Source of the DNA: Candidatus Pelagibacter sp. TMED118
Lineage (GTDB): Bacteria; Pseudomonadota; Alphaproteobacteria; Pelagibacterales; Pelagibacteraceae
Direction: 5' to 3'
Assembly (NCBI GenBank): GCA_002170205.2
Contig: NHFT02000004.1
Coordinates: forward strand, 24,153-41,516
Length of the DNA: 17,364 nucleotides
This document shows, piece after piece, positions 1 to 7,192 of this stretch (the stretch's first letter is position 1; each line of letters starts with the position of its first letter). Position numbers and translations under genes: made by a program. The notes under the pieces were generated by a model. That model saw nothing but the letters and a program-made list of their open reading frames with translations, was not told the origin of the DNA and searched no databases.

Positions 1-410
1 CATTTTAAATTACAGGTGTTACCAAAGTTGAGATCCATGTGTCTCAAATTCATCGGAGCTTCAGCTTGATATTCATACGGGTTTGGTTTATTTTGTACTT
101 TTTCAAAAATCCAATGGCGTCTACTGCTACCCAAACTATCTTCTGTTTTCCAACACTTTTGACACCTGTCAGGCTTTTCACCTCGAATCATTTGTTCTCT
201 TAATTCGTCCCAGTGTTTCCATGCTTCTTCAAATGTATTACCGTCGTATATGTTAAAATCTCTATTGCTACGATAATTACAACAAGGTTTTATATCTCCA
301 TTTGCACTCAAACAGATACTGGTCCATGGTACTATACAAGTTGGATAACCATCTGGAAATGGATCTCCTGCTCTATATCTCGGTTGATTTGGATGTGGTT
401 TATCTGTCAT
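1..410 (-). CDS. Radical SAM protein with N-terminal twitch-like domain (partial, 3' end missing)
   Basis: The visible 136 residues are the N-terminus; the frame runs off the low-coordinate edge. A Cys-rich block comes first: C25 in CIVPW, the pair C43-C44 in GDIKPCC, then C83 and C86 in RCQKCW. This matches the twitch/SPASM-type auxiliary Fe-S cluster region that in some proteins precedes the radical SAM core. The last residues, NTCNLK followed by a codon beginning TG, are the start of a CxxxCxxC radical SAM cluster motif (C133), so the edge cuts the catalytic core. The ATG overlaps the stop of the upstream gene in an ATGA, implying translational coupling. The block closely resembles that of the next protein upstream (407-1813), so the two are probably paralogs. 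Substrate unknown. Radical SAM assignment is firm; the twitch label rests on pattern. Confidence 0.85.
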   Translation of the reverse strand, partial: MTDKPHPNQPRYRAGDPFPDGYPTCIVPWTSICLSANGDIKPCCNYRSNRDFNIYDGNTFEEAWKHWDELREQMIRGEKPDRCQKCWKTEDSLGSSRRHWIFEKVQNKPNPYEYQAEAPMNLRHMDLNFGNTCNLK

Positions 411-1813
411 AATATCTCTGCCAATATAGGAAACACTTGAGGAAATTTATTTCCCCAATTACGTTGTTGATTAATTACATTAATCCATTCTTTCATTTCA
501 GGTAAACGCTGACTCCAGTCTTCACTGTTCATAAAATTAATAATACCTTGATAGCGTTTTATTCCATATGGATTTTGATCGAATGTTGCTTTGTCTATAC
601 CCAACTCTTGTACGCCAGTAAATCTATGCCAGTTTTCATCTATCCAAGGATAAAATTCATTTTCATATTTGTCACTGATTTTTTGTTTTATATGTGCTGG
701 TAATACTTTCAAGTTAAGTTGTGGTGGCCAATAAGCAAAATGCATGTTAATACCGCCTGCACCCAAGGGCCATTTGTTGATCTTTTTAAAGTTTTGATCT
801 ACTTTCCACTTGACAAACTCTGGTATATAAGCTACATTGAGTGCCATAATAGTAGTTGCTGTAGTAACTTCTACTTGTGGTGCAGTATTATCCAACAAAT
901 GAAATACCTTTTCTTGGTGAGCCCATTGAGTTGGATAGCGTATATAATCGTTGTGTTCGCCATGTGCATCTATGCTGTAGTGAAAACGTACACGTTTGAA
1001 CTCTGCCCATAAATCAAATAAATCATCACGCCATTCAACTGCATTTGAGTTATAGCGTAATTCAATATTTTTAGCATAGCCCTGACGTATACATTCTTCT
1101 AATAGGTCATAGTGTTCGTCAATGATCAAACTCTCACCACCAGCAAAGTATAACTGATACATGTGCGGAATTTGTTCCATAAGTTCCTTCCAGAAGCGTG
1201 GATTGTTTTTGTGCCAGTTGTAGCTGGCTCCATCATTGCGTCCTTTGTTTTCCCATGCTTGACTCTTTTGTAGATTTTTATTTTGTAACTGTGGATATAT
1301 ACTTTGCCATTCTTTGATCCAACCACTGCTATCATGTGGACTACACATAACACAAGCCAGTTGACACTTGGTTCCCATACGCAAATCAATGTAGCGTATT
1401 TTAGGATCTATACTGCCATCTTCTGCTGTTTCTTTAGCCATGTCAAATAGATCATAGCGTTTTAACCAATAGTTTGTTTCCCAATTACGTTTTGATAGAT
1501 GTCCTGCTTCTTCCTCTTTGTAGCATTTAAGACAAGGTGCTGGCTTTTCACCACGCAACATCATTTTGCGAACATTACGCATGTAATCCGAATTCCAAGC
1601 ATCAGCCAAACTGGTATGATTGAAGTTTGCTGGAACTCCATCATCATTTTTAACAACGCCGACTTCTCCGCCGCCTACTTTTTTACTACTGTCTGGATCT
1701 TGTACACTACTGGCATTGCTTGTACAACAGGTACGCATCTTACCGTCGGGTCTTGAACTCAAGTGCAACCAAGGTAATGCACAAAATGTCGGACTTATTT
1801 TATCCGTTTTCAT
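407..1813 (-). CDS. Radical SAM protein with N-terminal twitch-like Cys domain
   Basis: 468 residues. The N-terminal block has C11 (FCALPWLHL), C29-C30 (GKMRTCC) and C94/C97 (CLKC), the expected ligands of an auxiliary Fe-S cluster placed before the core. The radical SAM signature CQLACVMC gives C150, C154 and C157. YFAGGESL near residue 240 is the GGE-type SAM-binding strand, and a strand with SIDAHGEH follows, as in the usual partial TIM barrel. Radical SAM enzymes make a 5'-deoxyadenosyl radical from SAM; twitch/SPASM members act on peptides, sugars or cyclitols, and nothing here fixes the substrate. The gene follows 1828-2910 after a 14-nt gap and has only a weak ribosome site. It probably belongs to the transcript starting at the promoter near 5373-5401. 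The C-terminal 150 residues are rich in Trp and aromatic residues and were not assigned. Confidence 0.9.
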   Translation of the reverse strand: MKTDKISPTFCALPWLHLSSRPDGKMRTCCTSNASSVQDPDSSKKVGGGEVGVVKNDDGVPANFNHTSLADAWNSDYMRNVRKMMLRGEKPAPCLKCYKEEEAGHLSKRNWETNYWLKRYDLFDMAKETAEDGSIDPKIRYIDLRMGTKCQLACVMCSPHDSSGWIKEWQSIYPQLQNKNLQKSQAWENKGRNDGASYNWHKNNPRFWKELMEQIPHMYQLYFAGGESLIIDEHYDLLEECIRQGYAKNIELRYNSNAVEWRDDLFDLWAEFKRVRFHYSIDAHGEHNDYIRYPTQWAHQEKVFHLLDNTAPQVEVTTATTIMALNVAYIPEFVKWKVDQNFKKINKWPLGAGGINMHFAYWPPQLNLKVLPAHIKQKISDKYENEFYPWIDENWHRFTGVQELGIDKATFDQNPYGIKRYQGIINFMNSEDWSQRLPEMKEWINVINQQRNWGNKFPQVFPILAEIL

Positions 1814-1827
1814 ATTATTACTTATTT

Positions 1828-2910
1828 CTATCTAAACTGCTCAGCAAATGGATCGAATTCAGTTCCGCACTTCATAGCACATACTCCAAGTTTGCCTTGC
1901 TCAATGCTGGGTAAGTTCCAACTTTGTTGTATATCCTGTAATAAATTACCGTCTATTACAGATTTTAAATCATTATCAATTACATCTATTCCTTCTTTAC
2001 CACCAGCTCTATCAATAAAATCCCATATTTGTTCTACTCTTGGATCTTTATGCCACCACTTGTACATGCGTCCTGCTGTCCAACAGCAAGGCATTAGCAA
2101 GCCTTCTGCTGTAATAAAGATGTTTTTTTCTTCTACTACTTTGCATTTAATTGAACATTTATCATAATAGCCCATCATAGTACCGTAGGTTTTTTCTATT
2201 TCTTTTTGTTTTAATAGTGCTAGATTTTGGTTGTCCAACTTTTTAGGTTTTTCTAATAGTTGTGTTTGACTTCCTTTTCTATTTACTGCTTGATGTGTGT
2301 CTTTCTTTTTACTGGTAGCACTAAAGAAACGACCTGACTTCTTTTTTTGAAAACGTTCAACTCCCCAGTCGTGTGCTAACTGCTCTGCTTCTTCAACTTG
2401 ATGTTCGTTGTGTCCAAATATAATAAAGTCCCAACGAGCTCTACCACCAGCATCTATAAACGCTCGCATGTTGCGTTCTACATTATCCCAATTTACATTT
2501 TGTCTGTACAAATGATTTGTGTCACGCAAGCCATCAACACTAAAGATTACTGCACCTCTGCTTCCAATTATTTTGGCTAATTCACGCCACCATTCAGCAC
2601 TCTTGGCTCCAGCATTTGTATTCATGCTCAACCACATTTGTTGATTGTTGTGTCTGAATAAATCAAATACTTCCAATGTATCTTTGGCTACTATAGGATC
2701 TCCCAAGTTGCCACACATGTACATTGTGTTCAACTGTTCAATAAAGTCTGAAGGAAATATTGCTTGACAGTCAGCTAGACTTAACTCACTGTTATCTATA
2801 TGACGGTTATCAGCACCACCATTTTCATTTCGATCGCACATTGGACAAGCGGCTTGACAGCGTTGTGTTATTTCTAAATGTACGGTCCTAATATCTTTAT
2901 AGCTATACAT
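1828..2910 (-). CDS. Radical SAM protein with C-terminal SPASM/twitch-like domain
   Basis: 360 residues. The signature CQAACPMC near the N-terminus gives C18, C22 and C25, preceded by a HLEITQR strand. The core continues with CGNLGDP, where radical SAM proteins of this type carry a G-x-GEP-like loop, and VIFSVDGLRDTNHLYR, a strand typical of MoaA/SPASM-type enzymes. The C-terminal region has C252 and C256, C275-C276 in LLMPCCW, and C344/C348 in VCAMKC, consistent with one auxiliary Fe-S cluster. The domain order is thus opposite to that of its downstream neighbour at 407-1813. A Lys-rich insert (about residues 188-225) separates the core from the cluster domain. The ATG overlaps the preceding 74-residue gene by 8 nt. 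Substrate unknown; peptide, sugar or cyclitol are all possible. Confidence 0.88.
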   Translation of the reverse strand: MYSYKDIRTVHLEITQRCQAACPMCDRNENGGADNRHIDNSELSLADCQAIFPSDFIEQLNTMYMCGNLGDPIVAKDTLEVFDLFRHNNQQMWLSMNTNAGAKSAEWWRELAKIIGSRGAVIFSVDGLRDTNHLYRQNVNWDNVERNMRAFIDAGGRARWDFIIFGHNEHQVEEAEQLAHDWGVERFQKKKSGRFFSATSKKKDTHQAVNRKGSQTQLLEKPKKLDNQNLALLKQKEIEKTYGTMMGYYDKCSIKCKVVEEKNIFITAEGLLMPCCWTAGRMYKWWHKDPRVEQIWDFIDRAGGKEGIDVIDNDLKSVIDGNLLQDIQQSWNLPSIEQGKLGVCAMKCGTEFDPFAEQFR

Positions 2911-3127
2911 CGTATATCAATTTGATCTCTTTTCCGGGTCCAGCTTTGGAAGGCAAGTCTCCATATTCTTTAATATACCATTCTATAACTGCTTTATACC
3001 ATAATTGGCTATTGTGATGTGCTTTTTTGTTAAATTGATGAATATTATTATTGGTTGCTTGCATACTATTTAACGCTCTAGCACATTCTTTTTGCAAGTC
3101 ACGTAGGCTGAGATCATCTAAATTCAT
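2903..3127 (-). CDS. Small conserved-looking protein of unknown function
   Basis: 74 residues, charged and largely helical in character, with no signal peptide, membrane segment or Cys motif beyond a single Cys. The first half looks amphipathic (NLDDLSLRDLQKECARALNSM); a Trp/Tyr-rich stretch follows (LWYKAVIEWYIKEYGDLP). The start ATG overlaps the stop of the upstream methyltransferase-like gene in ATGA, and its end overlaps the radical SAM gene by 8 nt, so it is embedded in a coupled translation series and is very likely expressed. I do not recognise a family. A precursor peptide for the adjacent radical SAM enzyme was considered, but there is no leader/core layout or repeated core residues. 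A small structural or regulatory phage protein is equally possible. Confidence 0.7.
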   Translation of the reverse strand: MNLDDLSLRDLQKECARALNSMQATNNNIHQFNKKAHHNSQLWYKAVIEWYIKEYGDLPSKAGPGKEIKLIYDV

Positions 3128-4104
3128 TTTTTGCCAATCAACATAAACCTATTGTAAAGTTCTGTATCTATTTCACCTTCATAATAAAGTGTGCTCATTG
3201 GATATTTTTGTTTAGCTTCATCGACTCCATGTACACAATTACTGTGTTGTGGATTATCAAAATAATCATTTGTTTGTAAACACACCAACATACCATCTGG
3301 CAAGTTGTGGAACCAACTGTCAGTCATGTGTTCACAACTGGTATTAATAATTAAATTGGGTTTTACGTTTATACTAATTGTTTCATCATGTCTATTTTGC
3401 ACCCAAGTATCAAATCCACCATTCTTATATTCAAGGCTGTCACAGTCTTGCATACTGGCTTTGAATTGCCATTCATTTTGATGTTGCACTCTATTAAAGT
3501 GTTCACTGATTCCTATACAATCAGCATCTATTTCTAAATTCCAATATTTCTCAATTTCAAAATGTTCAAACAATAATTGTGCAATAGTGGCATACCAGCC
3601 TCCATAGTGTACAACTGTACCCAGTTCTTTGCCAAACAATTCATTGAATTGATCTATCATCCACAGTTTACTCAACACCTGACCTCTGCTGAAATGATCA
3701 TTTACATTGGCTTTTTCCTGCCACTTGATACTCCAAATACTAGCTGTTCTCAAATATTCGTCGTCTATACAATGACACATGTAACGCAAAAGTTTTCTAT
3801 GATTAACATGTTTGTAATCAATAAACTTTGCCATAATTATATTAACCCATTCCTGAGTTAGTTCTGTTTCGCCTCGTTCAATTTCACGCATTACACAATT
3901 TTTTAATGCCCAAGGGTTTGCATATAAAATTACCTTTTTAATGTCTTGAAAAACATCCAGCTGTGGATGATTCCTATGCTGTAGATATTCTTCAATACCA
4001 TTTAACCAATAAAAGTTTTTAGCATGTTTGTGTTCTTCAATCATTGCTTTGGTTTTATCCAAACTAATGTCTAGTTCTTGCTCTTGTTTTGTATTGTCTG
4101 TCAT
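3124..4104 (-). CDS. Putative SAM-dependent methyltransferase-like protein
   Basis: 326 residues from the chosen ATG. The frame stays open to a TTG at 4113, but the ATG at 4104 forms an ATGA overlap with the upstream stop, as at many other junctions here. Residues 1 to about 150 are mostly helical. Then HYGGWYATIAQ (166-176) resembles glycine-rich motif I of class I methyltransferases, followed after a helix by NLEIDADCI (189-197), where the acidic residue would bind the SAM ribose. NLIINTSCEHM (250-260) and a LPDGMLVCLQTND strand fit later strands of the Rossmann-like fold. The family therefore looks right but the motifs are divergent and the acceptor is unknown. It lies between a 2OG-Fe(II) oxygenase and the radical SAM block, so a role in modifying the same product is a reasonable inference. 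Confidence 0.65.
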   Translation of the reverse strand: MTDNTKQEQELDISLDKTKAMIEEHKHAKNFYWLNGIEEYLQHRNHPQLDVFQDIKKVILYANPWALKNCVMREIERGETELTQEWVNIIMAKFIDYKHVNHRKLLRYMCHCIDDEYLRTASIWSIKWQEKANVNDHFSRGQVLSKLWMIDQFNELFGKELGTVVHYGGWYATIAQLLFEHFEIEKYWNLEIDADCIGISEHFNRVQHQNEWQFKASMQDCDSLEYKNGGFDTWVQNRHDETISINVKPNLIINTSCEHMTDSWFHNLPDGMLVCLQTNDYFDNPQHSNCVHGVDEAKQKYPMSTLYYEGEIDTELYNRFMLIGKK

Positions 4105-4649
4105 CTTCCCCAACCTTTTTCGTCTAGCCTCATTTGTTTCATGTGTATATTACCAGCTAAAACCCAACGATCTCCATCACCATTGGCATCTACTCTATGA
4201 CGCATACATGCTGGAAATATAATAAGTCTACCAGTTTCTGCTTCTACTTTATAGTCTTGTTCACCTTCAAAAATCAGCGGACTGGGATTGCCTGTACAAT
4301 TTAAATAATATATAAAACTCAACTGAGCTGGTACATGTTCATGTGGTTTTGTAATTTCATCTTTGCTGTAACGAGCTACCCAGGCATTGGTAATTACCCA
4401 TTCTTCCATTTCTATTGCATATCTATGTTCATTGACCAACTTTAAAATTTTTGTCAGCATGTTATCAAATGCTGGAGTGTCTCTGAACACATCAAAATTG
4501 GTCATGTCAGCTTGTACGTTTGTACGTTTTTTCATAGTGTCTTGAAAACTTCCGCAGTATTCAAAAATTTCTTTGGTTACAAGTTCATTATCTGTATCAA
4601 TTATTACCACAGGCAATGTACAAGGTATTTGTGGTTTATGTACTTTCAT
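4101..4649 (-). CDS. 2OG-Fe(II) oxygenase-like protein (prolyl-hydroxylase-type fold)
   Basis: 182 residues. The double-stranded beta-helix signature is visible: KPHEH (H103, H105) followed by a LSFIYYLN strand, then GRLIIFPACMRHRV (H151) and RWVLAGNI with R161. In the phage/bacterial 2OG-Fe(II) oxygenase family these supply the two His iron ligands, an intervening acidic ligand and the Arg that binds the 2-oxoglutarate carboxylate. Which of H103, E104 and H105 bind iron cannot be settled by eye. Such enzymes hydroxylate or otherwise oxidise a C-H bond using O2 and 2-oxoglutarate; the substrate is unknown. The ATG overlaps the upstream stop in ATGA, with AGAGG only about 4 nt upstream. It is the second gene after the promoter near 5373-5401. 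Confidence 0.82.
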   Translation of the reverse strand: MKVHKPQIPCTLPVVIIDTDNELVTKEIFEYCGSFQDTMKKRTNVQADMTNFDVFRDTPAFDNMLTKILKLVNEHRYAIEMEEWVITNAWVARYSKDEITKPHEHVPAQLSFIYYLNCTGNPSPLIFEGEQDYKVEAETGRLIIFPACMRHRVDANGDGDRWVLAGNIHMKQMRLDEKGWGR

Positions 4650-5350
4650 CCGGCCTCTTTAAACGTTTGTTCTAACCATTCAAAATCATTAATTAAACTT
4701 AAAGTTTTGATATTGTTTCTATATGCTCGACCAAAGTCAGCACCTTGTTGAGCACCTTGAACGGCATATTTTCCATTTTCTCTATCTGCTCCTTTGGTCT
4801 GCCAAACTTTTAATCTATATTCGTTATCAGTGTTATCACCATTGGGTATAATAGCACTGGCTAGTTTGGTACACTCTCTGAACGCACTTCTCCATGCGTT
4901 GAAAGGATCTGTATTAAATGCTGTAACGTTACTTACCTGAAATTTAGGCACAAAAGGACAACCTATTGTAGTAGTCATATCCACCTGCCAATCATCTGCT
5001 TCCAACAATTTCTTGCGTGGAAAAAGTTTTGCTCCGCCATATCCATATAACAAATCATTTACAGGATTACGGCTACGCCATACATAAACACAATCTGTTT
5101 CAGGTACGCCGGGCCATTGATCTCTAGTACTCAATGGTCTGAACTTAAAACTAAACTCTTCTTCCATAATAGCATCAGCGTCAATCACATAAAAATGACT
5201 GGTCTCTGCCAGTTCAGCCGCGGCTTTGTGTGCTTCAAATATTCCTTTTACACCTTTGACTTGCTTTGCCAATGGTGCATAAAACTGTAGTGTCTCGAAG
5301 TTATCATCAGCATACGATTCATAGTAGCTGATTTGAACAACATCTAACAT
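4646..5350 (-). CDS. Putative GT-A-type glycosyltransferase
   Basis: 234 residues. HFYVIDADAI (DAD at 57-59) resembles the DxD-type nucleotide-sugar/metal site at the end of a Rossmann-like strand in GT-A glycosyltransferases. The preceding segment has the expected helix-strand pattern. VYVWRSRNPVNDLLYGYGGAKLFPRK (split as VYVWRSRNP at 88-96 and YGYGGAKLF at 102-110) looks like a conserved active-site region, and several Trp residues follow. The start is clear: GGAG at 5357-5360 lies 6 nt upstream of the ATG, and a consensus promoter ends about 20 nt further upstream, making this the first gene of its transcript. Its 3' end overlaps the oxygenase gene in ATGA. Donor and acceptor are unknown, and the family call rests on the DxD motif and context. 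Confidence 0.6.
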   Translation of the reverse strand: MLDVVQISYYESYADDNFETLQFYAPLAKQVKGVKGIFEAHKAAAELAETSHFYVIDADAIMEEEFSFKFRPLSTRDQWPGVPETDCVYVWRSRNPVNDLLYGYGGAKLFPRKKLLEADDWQVDMTTTIGCPFVPKFQVSNVTAFNTDPFNAWRSAFRECTKLASAIIPNGDNTDNEYRLKVWQTKGADRENGKYAVQGAQQGADFGRAYRNNIKTLSLINDFEWLEQTFKEAG

Positions 5351-5356
5351 GCATTT

Positions 5357-5360
5357 CTCC
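5357..5360 (-). promoter_or_regulatory. Ribosome binding site of the GT-A-like gene
   Basis: GGAG on the minus strand, 6 nt before the ATG at 5350. It falls inside the short leader expected from the promoter just upstream and supports this start over an out-of-frame ATG at 5354. Confidence 0.75.
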
Positions 5361-5372
5361 GTAGTTGTTTAG

Positions 5373-5401
5373 ATTATATATGGTTTTTGCAGTCGTGTCA
5401 A
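5373..5401 (-). promoter_or_regulatory. Consensus sigma70-type promoter
   Basis: On the minus strand TTGACA (5401-5396) and TATAAT (5378-5373) are separated by exactly 17 nt, a full match to the bacterial housekeeping promoter consensus. It lies in the only sizeable intergenic gap of the window, directly before the gene at 4646-5350. Transcription would start near 5366, giving a leader of roughly 15 nt carrying the GGAG ribosome site. The -35 box overlaps the stop codon of the 37-residue gene. It should read the genes from 5350 down to the window edge with host RNA polymerase. Confidence 0.85.
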
Positions 5402-5511
5402 TCATATATAAATGGATCTTTTTCTCGTAATTCTTTTAGTTTCTTTTTACGCCAACGATACTCTTTGTATTTGGTCCATGGCAGTAAAATAAAATCAATT
5501 ATTGCTCGCAT
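5398..5511 (-). CDS. 37-residue basic protein with hydrophobic N-terminus
   Basis: The predicted protein starts MRAIIDFILLPWTKYKEY, continues with a strongly basic run (RWRKKKLKELREK) and ends DPFIYD. The layout is a short hydrophobic/aromatic segment followed by a basic amphipathic helix, suggesting a peripheral membrane or nucleic-acid-contacting peptide. The ATG lies inside the end of the epimerase gene (13-nt overlap) and is preceded by AAGGGA with about 6 nt spacing. The stop overlaps the -35 box of the promoter at 5373-5401. From memory, very short proteins with this layout and a DPFIY-like ending occur in marine T4-like phages; that recollection is not a database result. Function unknown. 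Confidence 0.7.
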   Translation of the reverse strand: MRAIIDFILLPWTKYKEYRWRKKKLKELREKDPFIYD

Positions 5512-6443
5512 AGTTTTTCCCTTATATATTCAATTGTTCGTTCAAGTCCTGTTTGCCTATCAACAGTAGGTGACCATGCAAGTTGTCCAATAGCTTGACT
5601 GATATCAGGACAACGTCTCTGAGGATCATCAACTGCACTGTCTTGATGTACTATTTCACTTGTACTGTTGGTTAAATCAATGATTTGTTCAGCTAGGTCA
5701 ATAAGTTGTATTTCATCTGGATTGCCTATATTAACAGGTCCCTGAAGATCACTGTTCATTAATTCAATTAATCCACTGGCAGTATCTTCAACATAACAAA
5801 AACTTCTTGTTTGTTTTCCATCACCGTGCATGGTAATTGGTTTGTTTTGTAATGCTTGAATTATAAAATTGCTTATTGCTCTACCATCATTTAATGCCAT
5901 ACCAGGCCCATATGTATTGAATATTCTTGCAATGCAAGTGTTGGCAGTACTGATAGTACACATGGTTTCAGCTACACGCTTGCCTTCGTCATAACAAGCT
6001 CTAGGACCTAGTGCATTTACATTCCCCCAATATTCTTCTTTTTGTGGTGTTATCAATGGATCACCATACACTTCGCTGGTGCTGGCTTGTAGCATTCTCG
6101 ATCCTGATTGCAAGCTCAATGATAGCATGTTGCGTACACCATCTATATTTGTCATCAGTGTACACCATGGATCTGTTTGATAGTGTACAGGACTGGCTGG
6201 ACAAGCCAAGTTGTATATTTGTTTTAAAGGATTTAATAAACCCATTGGGCGAGGATATTCTGTTGAATCTCTTACATCACGCTGTACAAAATAAAAACCA
6301 TTTCGTCCAAAAAATTGATCAATATTTGATTTACTGCCTGTGTAGTAATTGTCCAATCCAATTACTATTTCACCTCGATCTAAAAGTTGTCGAGTTAATT
6401 CACTGCCTAATAATCCTGCGGCTCCTGTTACTAATATTGTCAT
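5499..6443 (-). CDS. UDP-glucuronate decarboxylase-like NAD-dependent epimerase/dehydratase
   Basis: 314 residues of an extended short-chain dehydrogenase. The N-terminal TGAAGLLG (G7, G10, G13) is the NAD-binding GxxGxxG loop. YNLACPASPVHYQ (77-89) is characteristic of UDP-glucuronate decarboxylase, which converts UDP-glucuronate to UDP-xylose. STSEVYGDP (121-129) and YDEGK (Y151, K155) supply the catalytic residues, and DDPQRRCPDIS carries the conserved Arg region. Length fits the single-domain bacterial enzyme. The frame is open to a GTG at 6452, but ATG 6443 forms an ATGA overlap with the upstream stop and puts the NAD loop at the usual position. It would supply a pentose nucleotide, a 4-keto intermediate, or a related sugar for the neighbouring glycosyltransferases. 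A related decarboxylase/epimerase specificity cannot be excluded. Confidence 0.88.
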   Translation of the reverse strand: MTILVTGAAGLLGSELTRQLLDRGEIVIGLDNYYTGSKSNIDQFFGRNGFYFVQRDVRDSTEYPRPMGLLNPLKQIYNLACPASPVHYQTDPWCTLMTNIDGVRNMLSLSLQSGSRMLQASTSEVYGDPLITPQKEEYWGNVNALGPRACYDEGKRVAETMCTISTANTCIARIFNTYGPGMALNDGRAISNFIIQALQNKPITMHGDGKQTRSFCYVEDTASGLIELMNSDLQGPVNIGNPDEIQLIDLAEQIIDLTNSTSEIVHQDSAVDDPQRRCPDISQAIGQLAWSPTVDRQTGLERTIEYIREKLCEQ

Positions 6444-7192
6444 ATGTACCACAACCCTAACTGTTTTAAACTGTCAATTTTTGCACTGTCTCCTAGGAAC
6501 TGTTTGGTGTTGTCCCAATCCTCATAAGCATACTTACCTGTTACATGAAACACCTTCCAATCAGCATCTATATCAAAGTTGTGTCCAGTGGGAAATTCAA
6601 CGGGATCTAATAGTTTAATATAATTTTTTGGTAAATGTTTTAGATGTGTGTTTACAAACTTCTGACATGTTTGTGCTTGTCTATATCCGTTTGCATACAG
6701 ATAATCTGTTTCGCAAAGTGCAATGTTTTCTCTTGTACATCTCATACCAAACATACCTGTACCACAGTTGTATTCACTGTGTGCATCAATTGGATCACCT
6801 AACCAAGCATATTGTTTTACACTTTGACAGATCATATCAGTACCTTGTTTTAGCTGTTCTTTAATATGAACTGTAAAGTCTCGTTGAGCAACACAATCAA
6901 CATCTGTATAAAACCAGTTTAATCCACATTTCATAATCTGTTGTCCTACTATAAACTTGTAAACAAACACATGATGATTGCCTTGCGGTATATGTACAGT
7001 TGGTACTTTAGTCGCCATCACAAGATATGTTTTAAGATCCAGTGCAATATACAACAAAGGAATATTCAATCGTTGGCAATTTTCTACCCAATTCATTGTA
7101 AGTGGTAATACAGATTCATCACCCATACACCAAAACACTGTGTCCGTTCCGTCGGTTAAACTTCGACAATAGTCTTCAATTGACTTTAGCAT
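6440..7192 (-). CDS. Putative nucleotide-diphospho-sugar transferase (glycosyltransferase-like)
   Basis: 250 residues from the chosen start. WFYTDVDCVAQRD carries the D97-V98-D99 motif that binds metal and nucleotide sugar in the nucleotide-diphospho-sugar transferase family, and it follows the expected strand and helix (GQQIMKCGLN). YNCGTGMFGMR looks like the later donor/acceptor loop of such enzymes. The open frame continues to 7297, but AAGGAG at 7199-7204 sits 6 nt before the ATG at 7192, so the longer start is rejected. The start overlaps the end of the oxidoreductase/radical SAM fusion by 17 nt and the stop overlaps the epimerase in ATGA, placing it between two sugar-type enzymes. I infer transfer of a sugar made by these neighbours; donor and acceptor are unknown. 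Confidence 0.7.
   Translation of the reverse strand: MLKSIEDYCRSLTDGTDTVFWCMGDESVLPLTMNWVENCQRLNIPLLYIALDLKTYLVMATKVPTVHIPQGNHHVFVYKFIVGQQIMKCGLNWFYTDVDCVAQRDFTVHIKEQLKQGTDMICQSVKQYAWLGDPIDAHSEYNCGTGMFGMRCTRENIALCETDYLYANGYRQAQTCQKFVNTHLKHLPKNYIKLLDPVEFPTGHNFDIDADWKVFHVTGKYAYEDWDNTKQFLGDSAKIDSLKQLGLWYI

Noticed and set aside
1126..1389. 87-codon minus-strand frame inside the 407-1813 gene
   Set aside because: It overlaps the radical SAM core in another frame; the core motifs are intact in the longer frame.
2903..3127. RiPP precursor peptide for the neighbouring radical SAM enzyme
   Set aside because: No leader/core boundary, repeated core residues or cleavage motif is visible, and the length and composition look like an ordinary small protein.
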